The position numbers and the translations under genes are program-made. Of a stretch of DNA of 64,000 bases, positions 36,067-45,919 are shown piece by piece (position 1 is the first letter of the stretch; the number at the start of each line of letters is the position of its first letter). The notes beneath the pieces are model-generated. The model was not told the DNA's origin. It did no database searches and saw only the letters and a list, made by a program, of their open reading frames with translations. The stretch is from Symbiodinium natans (lineage: Eukaryota; Sar; Dinophyceae; Suessiales; Symbiodiniaceae): positions 394,501 through 458,500 of the forward strand of contig CAJNDS010002323.1 of NCBI GenBank assembly GCA_905221605.1, written 5' to 3'.

Positions 36067-36305
36067 GGCCGATTGAGCACTCTGCTTAATCGGCCCTTGG
36101 CTTGAAGGTTGAAGATTGAAGATGCCGAGAAACTCTCCAACAGAGCGTCTTCAATCTTCAACCCAAGGGCCGATTAAGCAGAGTGCTCCATCGGCAGGGG
36201 TCTGGGATTGAAGATGCTCCGGTGAGAGTTCCCCTGCATCTTCAAGCTTCAATCTTCAATCCAAGGGCCGATTAAGCAGGTGGAGTGCTCAATCGGCAGG
36301 GGTCT
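36067..36305. repeat. Triplicated GCCGATTAAGCA palindrome
   Basis: Three copies, near 36068-36096, 36168-36194 and 36265-36298, of an imperfect palindrome GCCGATTRAGCA ... TGCTYAATCGGC, the first inverted relative to the others. CTTCAATCTTCAA and CAGGGGTCTGGGATTGAAG sequences recur beside them. Confidence 0.85.
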
Positions 36306-37400
36306 GGGATTGAAGCCGCTAAATCCTAAACGGATAGGGGATCGCGCTCTTTAGCCAAGGGATATAAGGAGGGATCCCTAGAAAGGACCCCGAAATTTGA
36401 TTCCCACCCCTTTTCAGCCCCTTCCTGTACTTTATACAGTCCCTATACGCCTAAGTAGCCCCTACATTATCTCTAAGGTCCCTTATAAGGGTCCCTCCTG
36501 TGGTTCCTTGATTTAGGATTTTCCTAAATCCTAAGGGCTACAGGGAATAAGACCTAGGGAATCGGATTGCGTGGATCCGGCGGATAGGACTTGACTTTTA
36601 GGATTTAAGGCTCACGTCGTTAGGATCTAAGGATGCCCTTCCTCAATAAGATTTTGGGAAGGGAAAGGAGGCTTAGGGACAAAGCCTTCGGGGCCCCACT
36701 TTTTAGGATTCAGCTAGAATAGGGCTTGCTTTTTGAGAGACCGGGGCTTTCCTCTTCAGGTTGTAAGGATGCCCCTCAAAGAGCTTAGGGAATAGGATGT
36801 AAGGAATAATATTAAGGGGATAAGATCTGGGGAACAAGATCTGGAGACCCCGTCCTTTAAGATTTAGCGAAAAGGACTTGGGGAATAGGGCATGCCTTTT
36901 AGGTTGTAAGGGCTCTCCGCTTTAGGATTTAAGGACGCCCCTATTTAGAGCTTAGGGCATAGGATTTGAGGAATGAAATAATAAAGGACATGAAACTTAG
37001 GGAATAGGATTTAGGGATCCTGCTCTTTAGGACAAAGGGTTAAGGCAATGGAGCCATAAATTTTAAATCCTGAAGAGGAGAGCCCCTAAAGCCTCAAAAA
37101 GATTCCCCAAAAGATCCTAAACAACAAGCCCCCCCCCCACTAAAGCCTAGACCCGGGAGTAACCTAGAAATAAAAAGGGTGCCCTTTTGGGTTTTAAGGG
37201 GACTATAAGGGAACCCCAACCCCAAAAAAGGAAAAATCCCGGTCCTAGAAGTGTCAGAACAGGCACCCCCCTCCAAATCCTCCCCCCCACACCCAAAGCC
37301 ACTTTTCGGACCCCTTTTTTTGCCTCAAATGGGTACCCCCCCTGGGAAACCGGCCGCAAGCCGACGGTTCGTCAGGACCAGAGAAAGTTGACCCCTCGCA
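36306..37400. repeat. Left arm: degenerate GGATTTAGGGAATAGG repeats
   Basis: Recurring words such as TTTAGGATTTAAGG, TTAGGGAATAGGAT and GGGATCCTGCTCTTTAGG dominate from about 36520 to 37050. The same words occur as reverse complements at about 37900-38600. No gene is supported. Confidence 0.7.
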
Positions 37401-37584
37401 GCAGGCCCCCCCCCCTTTTTCCCCCCCCCCCGCCCCCACCCCCCCCCCCCCCCCCCCCACCCCCCCCACCCCCCCCCACCCCACCCCCCCACCCCCCCCC
37501 CCCCCCCCCCACCCCCCCCCCACCCCCCCCCACCCCCCCCCACCCCCCCCCCCCCCCCCCCCCACCCCCCCCCCCCCCCCCCCG
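37401..37584. repeat. Poly-C tract with A interruptions
   Basis: About 180 bp almost entirely of C with single A (rarely T or G) interruptions. The complementary strand carries many G runs and could form G-quadruplexes. Proline or glycine frames across it are artefacts. Assembly errors are likely in such DNA. Confidence 0.95.
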
Positions 37585-38886
37585 GTTTTCGAGGCTCAAC
37601 TGGTGTGAGCACGGCCGGGGACGACCTAAATCTTCGCCCCCCACCCCCTTTCCCTCTCCCCCCCTTCTTGAACCCTAAACCCAAAAAAACCCTAAACCCC
37701 GAAGCATGAACCTTGAGATCCTAAACTAACCCTCAACCCTAAACCCCAAACCATAAACCATAAACCCGGAACCCTAAACCCTAAACCCAACCCTTATTGG
37801 TCCAGCGACTTGGGCGCTGCGGAATCACCATGCTCACGCGGATGCGCTGGGGCGGGCCGAGGCGGGTCGCGTAGCGTTAAAATTAAGTCGCTGAGGTCTA
37901 TGTCCTGAGCCCTACAGAGGGGCATCCTTAAATCCTGAGGAGGAAAGCCCTGATATCTTCACAAATCCTATTTCCCCAAGTCAAATCTTCTTTCCTTGAT
38001 TTCATTCGAATCCTGAGAGGAGAGCCTTTAGGGAAGTCCTGGAATCCGCCAGAATCCTGAATGAAGGAACCTTACTCCCTAAATCTTGTCCCTAAACCCT
38101 CAAGAGCGGGATCCCCAAATCTTATTCCCGTAATATATCTAATTACTCCCAATAGCTAGTTACTGCTAAATCCTATTCCCTAAGCCTGAAGGAGGGGGGG
38201 GGGGGGTGTCCTTAAATCCCTAAAGAGGAGAGCCCATATATAAACCCTAAGAAGCTAATCTGAATCCCGAGATCATGTTCGCTAAGCCCTAAAGAGTGCG
38301 ATCCCAAAATCAAGTTCCCTAAATCTTATTCCGTTAATGCTATATTCCCCATATCCTTTTGCATAAGCCATGAGGTGGGTGGGCCTTAATTCTGAGAGAG
38401 GGGAGCCAATCCTTAATCGACCGCTAAACTAGATCCTTTCCGCTGCATCCGAAAGAGCAGGATCCCTGCGTAGCATTCCCTTAACTTCCAAATCTTGGTC
38501 CCAGATCTTCTATAAAAATCTTGATCCTTTCCTTAAGCTTTATTCCCTGGTTCCAATTCCTAAATCCTGTTCGTTTAGGATTTGGCGAATAAGATTTAAG
38601 GCCCGATTCGGGGCAAAAGTGGGCCGACTCTGAGAATGATTCTGCAAATTAATTCCTGGCAGAAATGGCCACATTTTCCGATTCGGGGCTCTGAGTCCTT
38701 TTCCTTATATCTTGCTTCCGAAACCTCTTCCTAAGCCCTATGCGCGTTTAGGACTCGCGGAAAAGATTTCAGCCCCGTCAGGCTGCTAACAAACTTCTCT
38801 TTAGGATTCAGGGATCATGCAGATCTCCAGCTTCACATCGCCAAACTACTAAAAAACATGTAGATCTTGAGGGAGGGGGGTAGTAT
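37585..38886. repeat. Right arm: degenerate CCTAAATCCTATTCCC repeats
   Basis: Recurring AATCCTATTCCC, GAGCGGGATCCC and CTTAAATCCTGAGGAGGA words from about 37920 to 38600 are the reverse complement of those at 36520-37050. CCCTAAA words lie at about 37670-37795 and a poly-G run of about 13 near 38192. No gene is supported. Confidence 0.65.
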
Positions 38887-38995
38887 ATATGGGTGGCCGT
38901 CAAAAACTATGGTCCCTTTTTGGGGGTACCCTAGATGTTAAGTGCCGTATTCTGCGAGGGATCCCAACAGTGACCATAATTTTGACAACCATATG
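38887..38995. mobile_element. MITE-like hairpin element
   Basis: Left end ATATGGGTGGCCGTCAAAAA continuing CTATGGTCCC; the right end's complement is ATATGGTTGTCAAAATTATG continuing GTCAC. Inside, TGGGGGTACCCT faces AGGGATCCCA, a second nested pairing. There is no coding capacity. No target-site duplication was established. Confidence 0.72.
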
Positions 38996-39785
38996 TATGT
39001 TGGCCTAACCCTGGTACAGTAGGGTTTGGCTTCGCTTTGAATTTGAAACCCCGGCAGCGAAAACCTGACATGCCTGCGCGCAGGTCTGTTGGGGAGCAAT
39101 CACGCTCCCACGGGCCCACTCTCGACATGATACTCAGTCAGCTGAGGCGGTCCGTTCTATGCAGCCTTGTTGTGAGAGTCCCGGAAATCCAACTCCGGTT
39201 TAAGGTTAAAGGTTCTGAGCCGAAACTACACTACACCCTAAACCGAACCAAGAAGTAGCCCCTCGTCCATGGCACACAAAGTATGCTTTCAATTCAGCGC
39301 GACTTTGCTCCGGAGCACACCCTCTAAACTCCCAGCTCTCAATACAACGCGAACCCAAAACAGGGGGCAGGGTTTAGGGTTCAAGGTTCAGGGTTTAGGG
39401 GGGTTCTTGGCCAAATTTTGTGTTTGTTCCACCCTAAACCCTAAACCCCCTGAACCAGGTCGCGCTTTTAGGATGACATGCAGTGGTCCTCAATCGAGGC
39501 TGGTATAAGGGGTATGTATATGGAACCCAACTAAACGGGGAATAAGGGGCACCACTGAATCGCGAATTCCTTAACCCTAAAGCCTAAACCCTCCAAGACA
39601 AGCCTCAGCTGACCGAAGGACACACTTTCAAACGGTCTGTTTAGGGTTTAGCAGAGTGTTGAAGGTTCATCAAGTTCCCTATTTCTGCAGATGTCAAGAA
39701 CCAGGAAAGGGCTCCGAGATTAGGGTCGAGGCTTCAGGTGTCATGAAGGCGTACGTCATTTAATTTTCATTATTTTCTTTTTTTT
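38996..39785. other. Intergenic
   Basis: Unique sequence with heptamer words near 39368-39400, 39435-39450 and 39640. A short plus-strand frame at 39037-39258 has no recognisable domain. Confidence 0.5.
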
Positions 39786-40110
39786 TGGGGCCGGGGGGGG
39801 GGGGCGGGGGGGGGGGTGGGGCGGGGGGGGGGGGGGCGGGGTGGGGGGGGGCGGGCGGGGGGGGGCCCGGGGGGGGGGCGGTGGGGGGGGGGGCGGCGGG
39901 GGGGGGCGGGGGGGGGGGGGGAGGGGGGGGGGGGCGGGGGGGGGGGGGGGCGGGGGGGGGGGGGCGGGGGGGGGGGAGGAGGGGGGGGGGGGGGCGGGGG
40001 GGGGGCGGGCGGGGGGGGGGGGGCGGGGGGGGGGGGGGGCGTCGGGGGGGGCGGGGCGGCGGGGGGGGGGGATGGGCGGGGGGGGGGGGCGGGGGGGGGG
40101 GGGGGGGGGT
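39786..40110. repeat. Poly-G tract with C interruptions
   Basis: About 320 bp of G with isolated C or A, preceded by a T run (39776-39785). Many G runs of four or more lie in series on the plus strand, a strong quadruplex-forming pattern. The glycine, alanine and proline frames are artefacts. The length in the assembly may be unreliable. Confidence 0.95.
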
Positions 40111-40354
40111 GAGGGACCATTTTTGATTGATGTGACCTTCTTGTCGCCAGGGGTTTATAGAGCCCTAAACCCTAAACCCGAAAGCCTCCTCAGAGGCTGA
40201 TAATGAGGCACAGTCCCGTTGCATCGACACGGCTTCTCTGCCTTAGGGACATCGGTGGGCTCAGAGCTGAGACTTTTAGGCTTCAGAGTTTAGACCTTCG
40301 CGGCTGTGCTCCAAGAACTCGAACAGCTTGTGCTTCCAACTCGTGAACCCGAAA

Positions 40355-40560
40355 CCCTAAGCCCCAAACCCTAAACCCTAAAAACCCAAAAAACCCTAAA
40401 AACCCTAAAAAAACCCTAACAACCCTAAAAACCCTAAAAACCCTAAAAACCCTAAACACCCTAAACACCCTAAAAACCCTAAAAACCCTAAAAACCCCAA
40501 AAACCCTAAACCCTAAAATACCTAAAACCCCTAAAAAACCTAAACCCTGAAACCTAACCG
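40355..40560. repeat. CCCTAAAAA variant array
   Basis: Near-tandem CCCTAAAAA and CCCTAAACA nonamers, with classic CCCTAAA at the edges: a length variant of the heptamer amplified locally. Confidence 0.9.
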
Positions 40561-41186
40561 ATCCCCGGGTATCAGGGCAATTGAACGACTGGGTTGTCGA
40601 GGCTAGGGGTCAAGGTTGGCATCCCGACTTGGGGTGGCTGCCGTTTAGGGTTTAGGGTTTAGGGTTTAGGGTCGAGTTAGGGTTCATAGGGCTTCAGGCA
40701 ATGTATTTGTTTAAGGCCTTGTTGTGGTGGTGAAGGGTTTTGTTGGTCCGCTGGAGGGTTCAGGGCTTCGGGTTGGGCCCATGTGTCCAAGAGCTGCACA
40801 GGGCTAAGTTAGGGCCGGGTTAAGCCAGGGCTCAGATGTCCAGGGGTTTTGGGGGTTTACGGGATAAGGACTAGGGGTCAGAGCGCTAGGGAATCACGGG
40901 GGTTAGAGTTGCGAGAAGGCCTTGTCACAGTCTGCAACCCTTGAACGCCTGAACCCTGGACTCTAGGCAGGCAGAGTCCTTCTGGTTCTGCTCCCAAGTA
41001 GCCCCAGCCCAGGATTTAACCCTTTAACCCACTCCCTGGCCCTTATGTGGTAGCCCTGAGCCGGTTGAGGGTTTAGGGTTTAGGCAAACGGTTTAGGATC
41101 TTGGTCTTGAGGAAGGAATGTAGAACCATCCCAAAAAGCCACCGACTCACAGCGAAACATAGAAAACCCTGAACACAAACCCTCAC
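40561..41186. other. Intergenic
   Basis: TTTAGGG words at about 40642-40680 and 41065-41090. No gene supported. Confidence 0.5.
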
Positions 41187-41352
41187 CCCGAAATGGGGGG
41201 TTGACGTAAAGGATTGGCGGGTCGTTTAGAGCACATTCCTCAACTGCACGGAACAGAGCCCCAAAACAGGGCTTTATAGCTTTGGGCACCCAAGAACAGG
41301 CCCACACGTCTGACAATCCCGTAATATCCCCTTGAGGCTCCCCGATTAAATC
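41187..41352 (-). CDS. Internal exon, unassigned
   Basis: Well-bordered minus-strand segment: AG|GAT acceptor at 41353-41354 and a GTGAGG donor from 41186. The 166 nt read DLIGEPQGDITGLSDVWACS, then WVPKAIKPCFGALFRAVEEC and ALNDPPILYVNPPFR. The unspliced frame continues to a stop at 41080 but becomes less protein-like. The DPPILYVNPPFR stretch is distinctive, yet I cannot place the family. The rest of the gene was not found. Confidence 0.42.
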
Positions 41353-42270
41353 CTGCCAAGTGGCCACAGGGCTGGTTCGAGGTCGCACAAAAGAGTCTGT
41401 TCAGGGAGCGTGGGCTAAATCAGGGCGACTGGTGGCCCGAAATGGTAAAGCCTACTTTAAGTATCTTTGAATATTCAACCCAAGCAACTAACAAACCTCT
41501 AAACTAACCCAAAGATGCGCGCTCGAAGCCTTTTATCGCTTTCCAGGGTTCAGGGCTTTTTTCGGGATTGGGTATGGGGCTGAAAGCTTGGCTCACTCAC
41601 CCAATAGCTTCGGCTGGGCTTGAATCTTAAGACTTAAGAGTTGTGCTTTCCACAGTGCACGCACGCACAGCTCTGCATTCAACCCGAGCCTCAGTGTAAA
41701 CTCAGGCGCTCCATCCCCCATGGAAAAGCCCTATAGACCCCAAACCCTAAAACCCTAAAACCCTAAACATTCCTGAGAACGGATCTGCTCACTTGCTAAG
41801 ACCCCAAATCCGAAGCCCGTCAGGTCCCAAACCCTCGTCCCCTACACCGCAAGCCCGAAATCCGAAAACCCGAGCTCAAACCCTAAACCCTAAAACCCTG
41901 AATCCCCAACACCCCAAAACCCCAAAACCCTGAAAGCAATTGAAGCCCTAAGCCCTGAAGCCCTGAAGCCCTGAAGCCCTGAAGCCCTGAAACCCCTCCT
42001 CAAACTCGAGGGAGCCTAAACCCTAAATCCTAAGCCCTAAACCGTTTGCGGCCTCGGCCGAGAGGTGGGTGTCGCTCGCAGAGCACTGAGAGTCCTGGGC
42101 ATGGGGGCTTCGGGTCTTCGGGGATGAGGGTTCAGGGTTTGAGGGGTTTGAGGGGGTTTGGGGGGTTTGAGGGGTTTGAGGGGTTTGAGGGGTTTCGGGG
42201 TTTAGGGGTTTGGGATTGAGGGGCTAGGGGTTTAGGGGTTTAAGGGTTCAGAAGTTTAGGGGTTTAGTGT
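41353..42270. repeat. Heptamer-derived arrays
   Basis: CCCTAAA and CCCCAAAA words at about 41738-41770 and 41875-41930; a GAAGCCCTGAAGCCCTG array at about 41940-41995; a GGGTTTGAGGGG array at about 42130-42200 and TTTAGGGG words to 42265. 41400-41735 is unique sequence with no gene seen. Confidence 0.7.
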
Positions 42271-42820
42271 ACTCGTGGGTTTAGGGTATCAGGGGACTGG
42301 GGTAGGGGTGTACCGGGGGTATAGGCATAGGGGTTTGGGGGTCCGCCGGCCTGTGGCGGCGGGTTGGATGGTTCTAGGGAGGGGATCCCCTTGGCATACC
42401 AGCCAGAACATGAAGTCCGCCCCAAAACAGCAAATCAAAGAAACGAACAAGCAACCACAACTGCGGTTTAAGTTGGGACTGCTGGCCGGATGCAGCGTTT
42501 GAGCTAGGTTTTAAGAACTTGCCCAGGGCGGAGGATTTAGTGGTTGGGGTTAGATGGCTAAGGTCAAGGTTGTAGGCAAATATTCGTTGATCCCCCCATG
42601 CGGAAACAAACAACGGCACATGCATGTTTGGGGACGAGACTCTCAGCGCATCGTGGTGTGCGTGCAGGAGTGGGACACACTGAGACTCTAACCCCGAAAC
42701 CCGAAACCCTAAATCCTAAATCCTAAACCCTAGACCCTAAAACCCGAAACGCGAAAAGCCACACAAGGCCCTTTGGCTTGCCGGCCCAGCCCTTGCAAAC
42801 ATGCCGAGCTCGTTAATAGA

Positions 42821-42895
42821 GGGGTCGGAAAAATTACGAATCGTATTCCCTTATGGTCCCTTTATAGGTATACTATAATGACTCCCCAAACCCTG
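42821..42895. mobile_element. MITE-like element, GGGGTCGGAA family
   Basis: GGGGTCGGAAAAATTACG ... TATTCCCTTATGGTCCC ... TATACTATAATGACTCCCC. It aligns over its whole length with the reverse complement of 58271-58343, differing at scattered positions. Its ends are short G-rich inverted repeats. Confidence 0.7.
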
Positions 42896-44165
42896 TTCTA
42901 ATTATTCAGGCCCCTATATTAGCTCGGTAGCTCTGGGGCTTACGGTTTTGGGCACGTGCCTTCACGTGAGTAATCTACAATCTATGCCCGAAAGAATGGT
43001 AACTGCTTTTTTTTGTTGCGCGGTATTTTTGAGTGCGGCTTTTCAATGGCAACTACAAGCTTGCTCAAGGTCGGTCTCAGACTCTTCTGGTCGTGTCTTT
43101 GGGGCTTAGGGTTTGGAATTGGCGAACCTGGCCAATACATAACGGTCAGGAGGGTACCGCGGGAGAGCCCGCAATTAACCCCTACACCCTAAGCTGACCC
43201 TCTGAACCCAGGGCCCCCGCGACCAAAACCGGGAAGGAGGGTGAGGGGAGGGGCGCGGGGAAGCAGTTTATCTGCAACGTCACCCCGTCGTCAGGAGCCA
43301 GGCAGCCAGGGCCAGAGCCCAAGAACCCGGTTTTCGTGGGATCAGGGTTTAGGGTCATGGGTACGGTTTATAGATAAGAGCTGGAGCTAGAAGTAGGGTA
43401 GCTGTCACAGCGACAACTCTTGCAACCTCATCCTGAAGATATGTGCAACCCTGCATACAGTGAAGCTTCAAGCAGGCATTAGGGTTTGGAGTTTGGTGTT
43501 TCGCTTTCGGCCTTACTTAAAGCACTCACTCGATTCTATAGAGCCCATGTGGGAAGTATTTATGTCAGGTTTGATACAAAGAAACATGTCGAACAGGCCC
43601 TAAAGCCCTAAACCCTAAACCCTAGACCCTGAACTTTACGGAGCCCTGCAGGCTGCCTCCTCTCCATCGGAGATACATGTGGAGATGGAGGAACCAGCAC
43701 GGCCTCAGTCTTCCAGTTGAGCTAGACTCCCCCAGTACCCTCGGCGAAAAATGGGCGCCCATTCTTGTCTTCTTCAACCCGAAGCTCAGAAGGGATCCTG
43801 AGCCCGACAGAGTCTTCAGATGTGGGTTTCTAGCACGGTCTCGAGTTTCGGGCTCTGACTGAGTTTAGGGTGTGGTCTTCGGGCCAAATCGAAACTCTAA
43901 ACCCCTAAAACCCCTGAAGCCCTGAAACTCTGAAGCCTCGAGTACCTGAAGCCCTAAATCTTTCTCCCTCCCTCCCTCTGTCTCGCTCTGCCACTCTCGT
44001 GTGGCTTGCGTGCCATGGGGGGTTCCCAACTAGGATTGTATCCCGAAAGTCCCCTCCCCCCCCTCGGCACCCGCCGAAGTATCCGAGTCAGCGGCTCCCC
44101 AACCCGAACGAGATGTGCGTCTTCTTCGCTTCGTCCTGCGCCTTCAGCGGTTCAAGGTCCGGAGT
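42896..44165. other. Intergenic; weak plus-strand frame
   Basis: Mostly unique DNA with CCCTAAA words near 43607-43625 and 43900. A plus-strand frame at 43677-43862 reads STLGEKWAPILVFFNPKLRR, protein-like but without confirmed borders. No other gene seen. Confidence 0.4.
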
Positions 44166-44567
44166 CTAGCGTTTAGGCTGAAGAGCCTTCCAGGCTTCGG
44201 TAGAAAGAATTAGGGTTGCAGGGTTGAAGATGTTGAAGAAAGTGTCCGGATAACCCAAACCCTTCTGGCCGTGTGGTTCATCTCCCTCTTCATGCGATGC
44301 GTACCTATGCTGAGCCTGCCAAGAAAGCCGCGCGTGTGATGCCCTAGCATCCATAAGTCGAAAAAATCGGTCTGCGCAAGCACTGACCCGACATACGTAA
44401 TGATATCTTGCTCTGCCTGTCCACACCCGTGGTACGCGCTTGTTCGGGTCATATGCGTGTGCATATATCATATATGTGTAGGCGACCCTTGAGGAGCAAT
44501 CACCAAGAACCGAGACAATGAGAGGGAATACCTCTTCGGGTGATGGAAAAATCAAACCCAGCAGCAA
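44166..44567 (-). CDS. Hypothetical frame downstream of the ankyrin gene
   Basis: A 133-codon minus-strand frame, with a second open frame over part of it (QDIITYVGSVLAQTDFFDLW, then MLGHHTRGFLGRLSIGTHRM). The second is the more protein-like but lacks borders. It lies about 110 bp beyond the ankyrin stop on the same strand, so it could be transcribed 3' sequence or an exon of a neighbour. No family recognised. Confidence 0.22.
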   Translation of the reverse strand: MLLGLIFPSPEEVFPLIVSVLGDCSSRVAYTYMIYAHAYDPNKRVPRVWTGRARYHYVCRVSACADRFFRLMDARASHARLSWQAQHRYASHEEGDEPHGQKGLGYPDTFFNIFNPATLILSTEAWKALQPKR

Positions 44568-44677
44568 ACCACGAGCCGTGCCGTGCCATGCCGTGCCATG
44601 CTGCGCGTACTGGCAAACCTGTAAGATCCAGATACCAAGAGGTCATATCATGGAACGTTATTAGGTCGCTTCTGATC

Positions 44678-45919
44678 TCACCCGTGTCGGTCTGACTTGT
44701 TGCCCCGAATGGCCCGACTCCCAACCTTCATTTTGACTGCGTCGGGAGTAGGGTCAGCTTCCGGACCATGAACTCCGGCTGAAGAGTGCTGATTTGGCCA
44801 GCTGTTCAGCAGCTCGGCCACTTCCAGGTGTCCACACTCAGCTGCCACGTGCAAAGCTGCTTCGCCATCGCGCGTCGCAGAAGTGGCCACCACGCCAGCT
44901 TCCAGCAACCGCCGCACCACATCCAAGTGGCCGCCGCGAGCTGCCATGAGAAGAGCTGCCGTGCCACTTTGTGTGTGGGAGTCTTCGTCAGCGGCAACCA
45001 GCAAGCGCAACAGTTCCATGTGTCCAGATCCAGCCGCCAAATAACAAGCTGTCTGGCCCTGTTTGTTGAGAGCTTCTATGTCAACACTTGCCTCCAGCAG
45101 CGATCGTGCTATTTGCAAGCGGCCCCCGTCAGCTGCCAAGTGCAACGCTGTGTTGCCTTCGAGCGTGCAGGCATTTTTGTCGATGCCCGCCTCAAGCAAC
45201 AATCGCACCACTTCGAACTGCCCACTCACAGCAGAGCAGTGCAAAGCTGTTTCTCCACGTTGCGTGGAACAATTCTTGCACGCGCCAGACTCCAACAGCA
45301 GTCGCGTGATGTGTGCTTGGCCAATTCTCGCGGACAAGTGCAAGGCGGCTTCACCTTTTTGCGTCACAGCATCTTTGTCAGCGCCAGCCTCCAGCAGCAG
45401 CCGTACGACCTCCAAGTGGGACCCCCACATGTGGCCCCTTGCTGCTGCCAAATGCATGGCTGTCGCGCCATTTCCCGTGGTCGAGTCTTTGTCAGCGCGA
45501 GCTCCGAGCAGTAAGTGCACAACTTCCCTGCAGCCGTTCTGCGCTGCTGCGTGAAGCGCAAGACTCCCACCGGCATCTGTAGTATTGGGATCATGCAATG
45601 ATTCAAGCATCCTCTCAACCTCTACAAATGAGTTCTGCGCACAGTTGCACAGAAACGCATGCCTCTTTAGGGCACCAACGTCTTGAAACGCTGAGATTAC
45701 CAAACGCAAATCCAGTGGCACAGGTAGGGAATCATCCTCCTTCAGTTCACGCATGTCCTCAACAAAGAGCCTCTGTCGAAACCTGGAATACCCAATCGGA
45801 GCTGCTAGGAACTCTTTCAAAGCCTTAACAGGCTTCTCAGCTTCCACGACGTGACGTAACTGTTCCTCATGAAGCTCTGCCGCCACCTCGCCAGTGGTGG
45901 CGAAACAAATCCGCAGCAT
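44678..45919 (-). CDS. Ubiquitin-like/ankyrin-repeat protein, intronless
   Basis: A complete 413-residue frame from ATG (45919) to TGA (44678). Residues 1 to about 78 (start MLRICFATTGEVAAEL; centre YSRFRQRLFVEDMRELKEDD) have the spacing of a ubiquitin-like fold, a frequent N-terminus of dinoflagellate ankyrin proteins. About eight ankyrin repeats follow from residue 117 to 385, for example GETALHCSAVSGQFEVVRLL and GNTALHLAADGG. Repeat 2 carries a four-residue insertion (MWGS) and repeat 6 is two residues short with ACYLAA for AALHLA. The C-terminal tail of about 28 residues is charged. The ankyrin family mediates protein-protein contact; no partner can be inferred. No intron is needed, consistent with a retroposed or family-typical single-exon gene. 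Confidence 0.92.
   Translation of the reverse strand: MLRICFATTGEVAAELHEEQLRHVVEAEKPVKALKEFLAAPIGYSRFRQRLFVEDMRELKEDDSLPVPLDLRLVISAFQDVGALKRHAFLCNCAQNSFVEVERMLESLHDPNTTDAGGSLALHAAAQNGCREVVHLLLGARADKDSTTGNGATAMHLAAARGHMWGSHLEVVRLLLEAGADKDAVTQKGEAALHLSARIGQAHITRLLLESGACKNCSTQRGETALHCSAVSGQFEVVRLLLEAGIDKNACTLEGNTALHLAADGGRLQIARSLLEASVDIEALNKQGQTACYLAAGSGHMELLRLLVAADEDSHTQSGTAALLMAARGGHLDVVRRLLEAGVVATSATRDGEAALHVAAECGHLEVAELLNSWPNQHSSAGVHGPEADPTPDAVKMKVGSRAIRGNKSDRHG

Noticed and set aside
39770-40200. Glycine-, alanine- and proline-rich frames
   Set aside because: Products of the poly-G tract; no non-repeat sequence supports them. The same holds for 37187-37684.
43677-43862. Diacylglycerol-kinase-like start (APILVFFNPK)
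   Set aside because: One short motif-like match only; the glycine-rich loop expected after it is missing and the frame has no splice borders.
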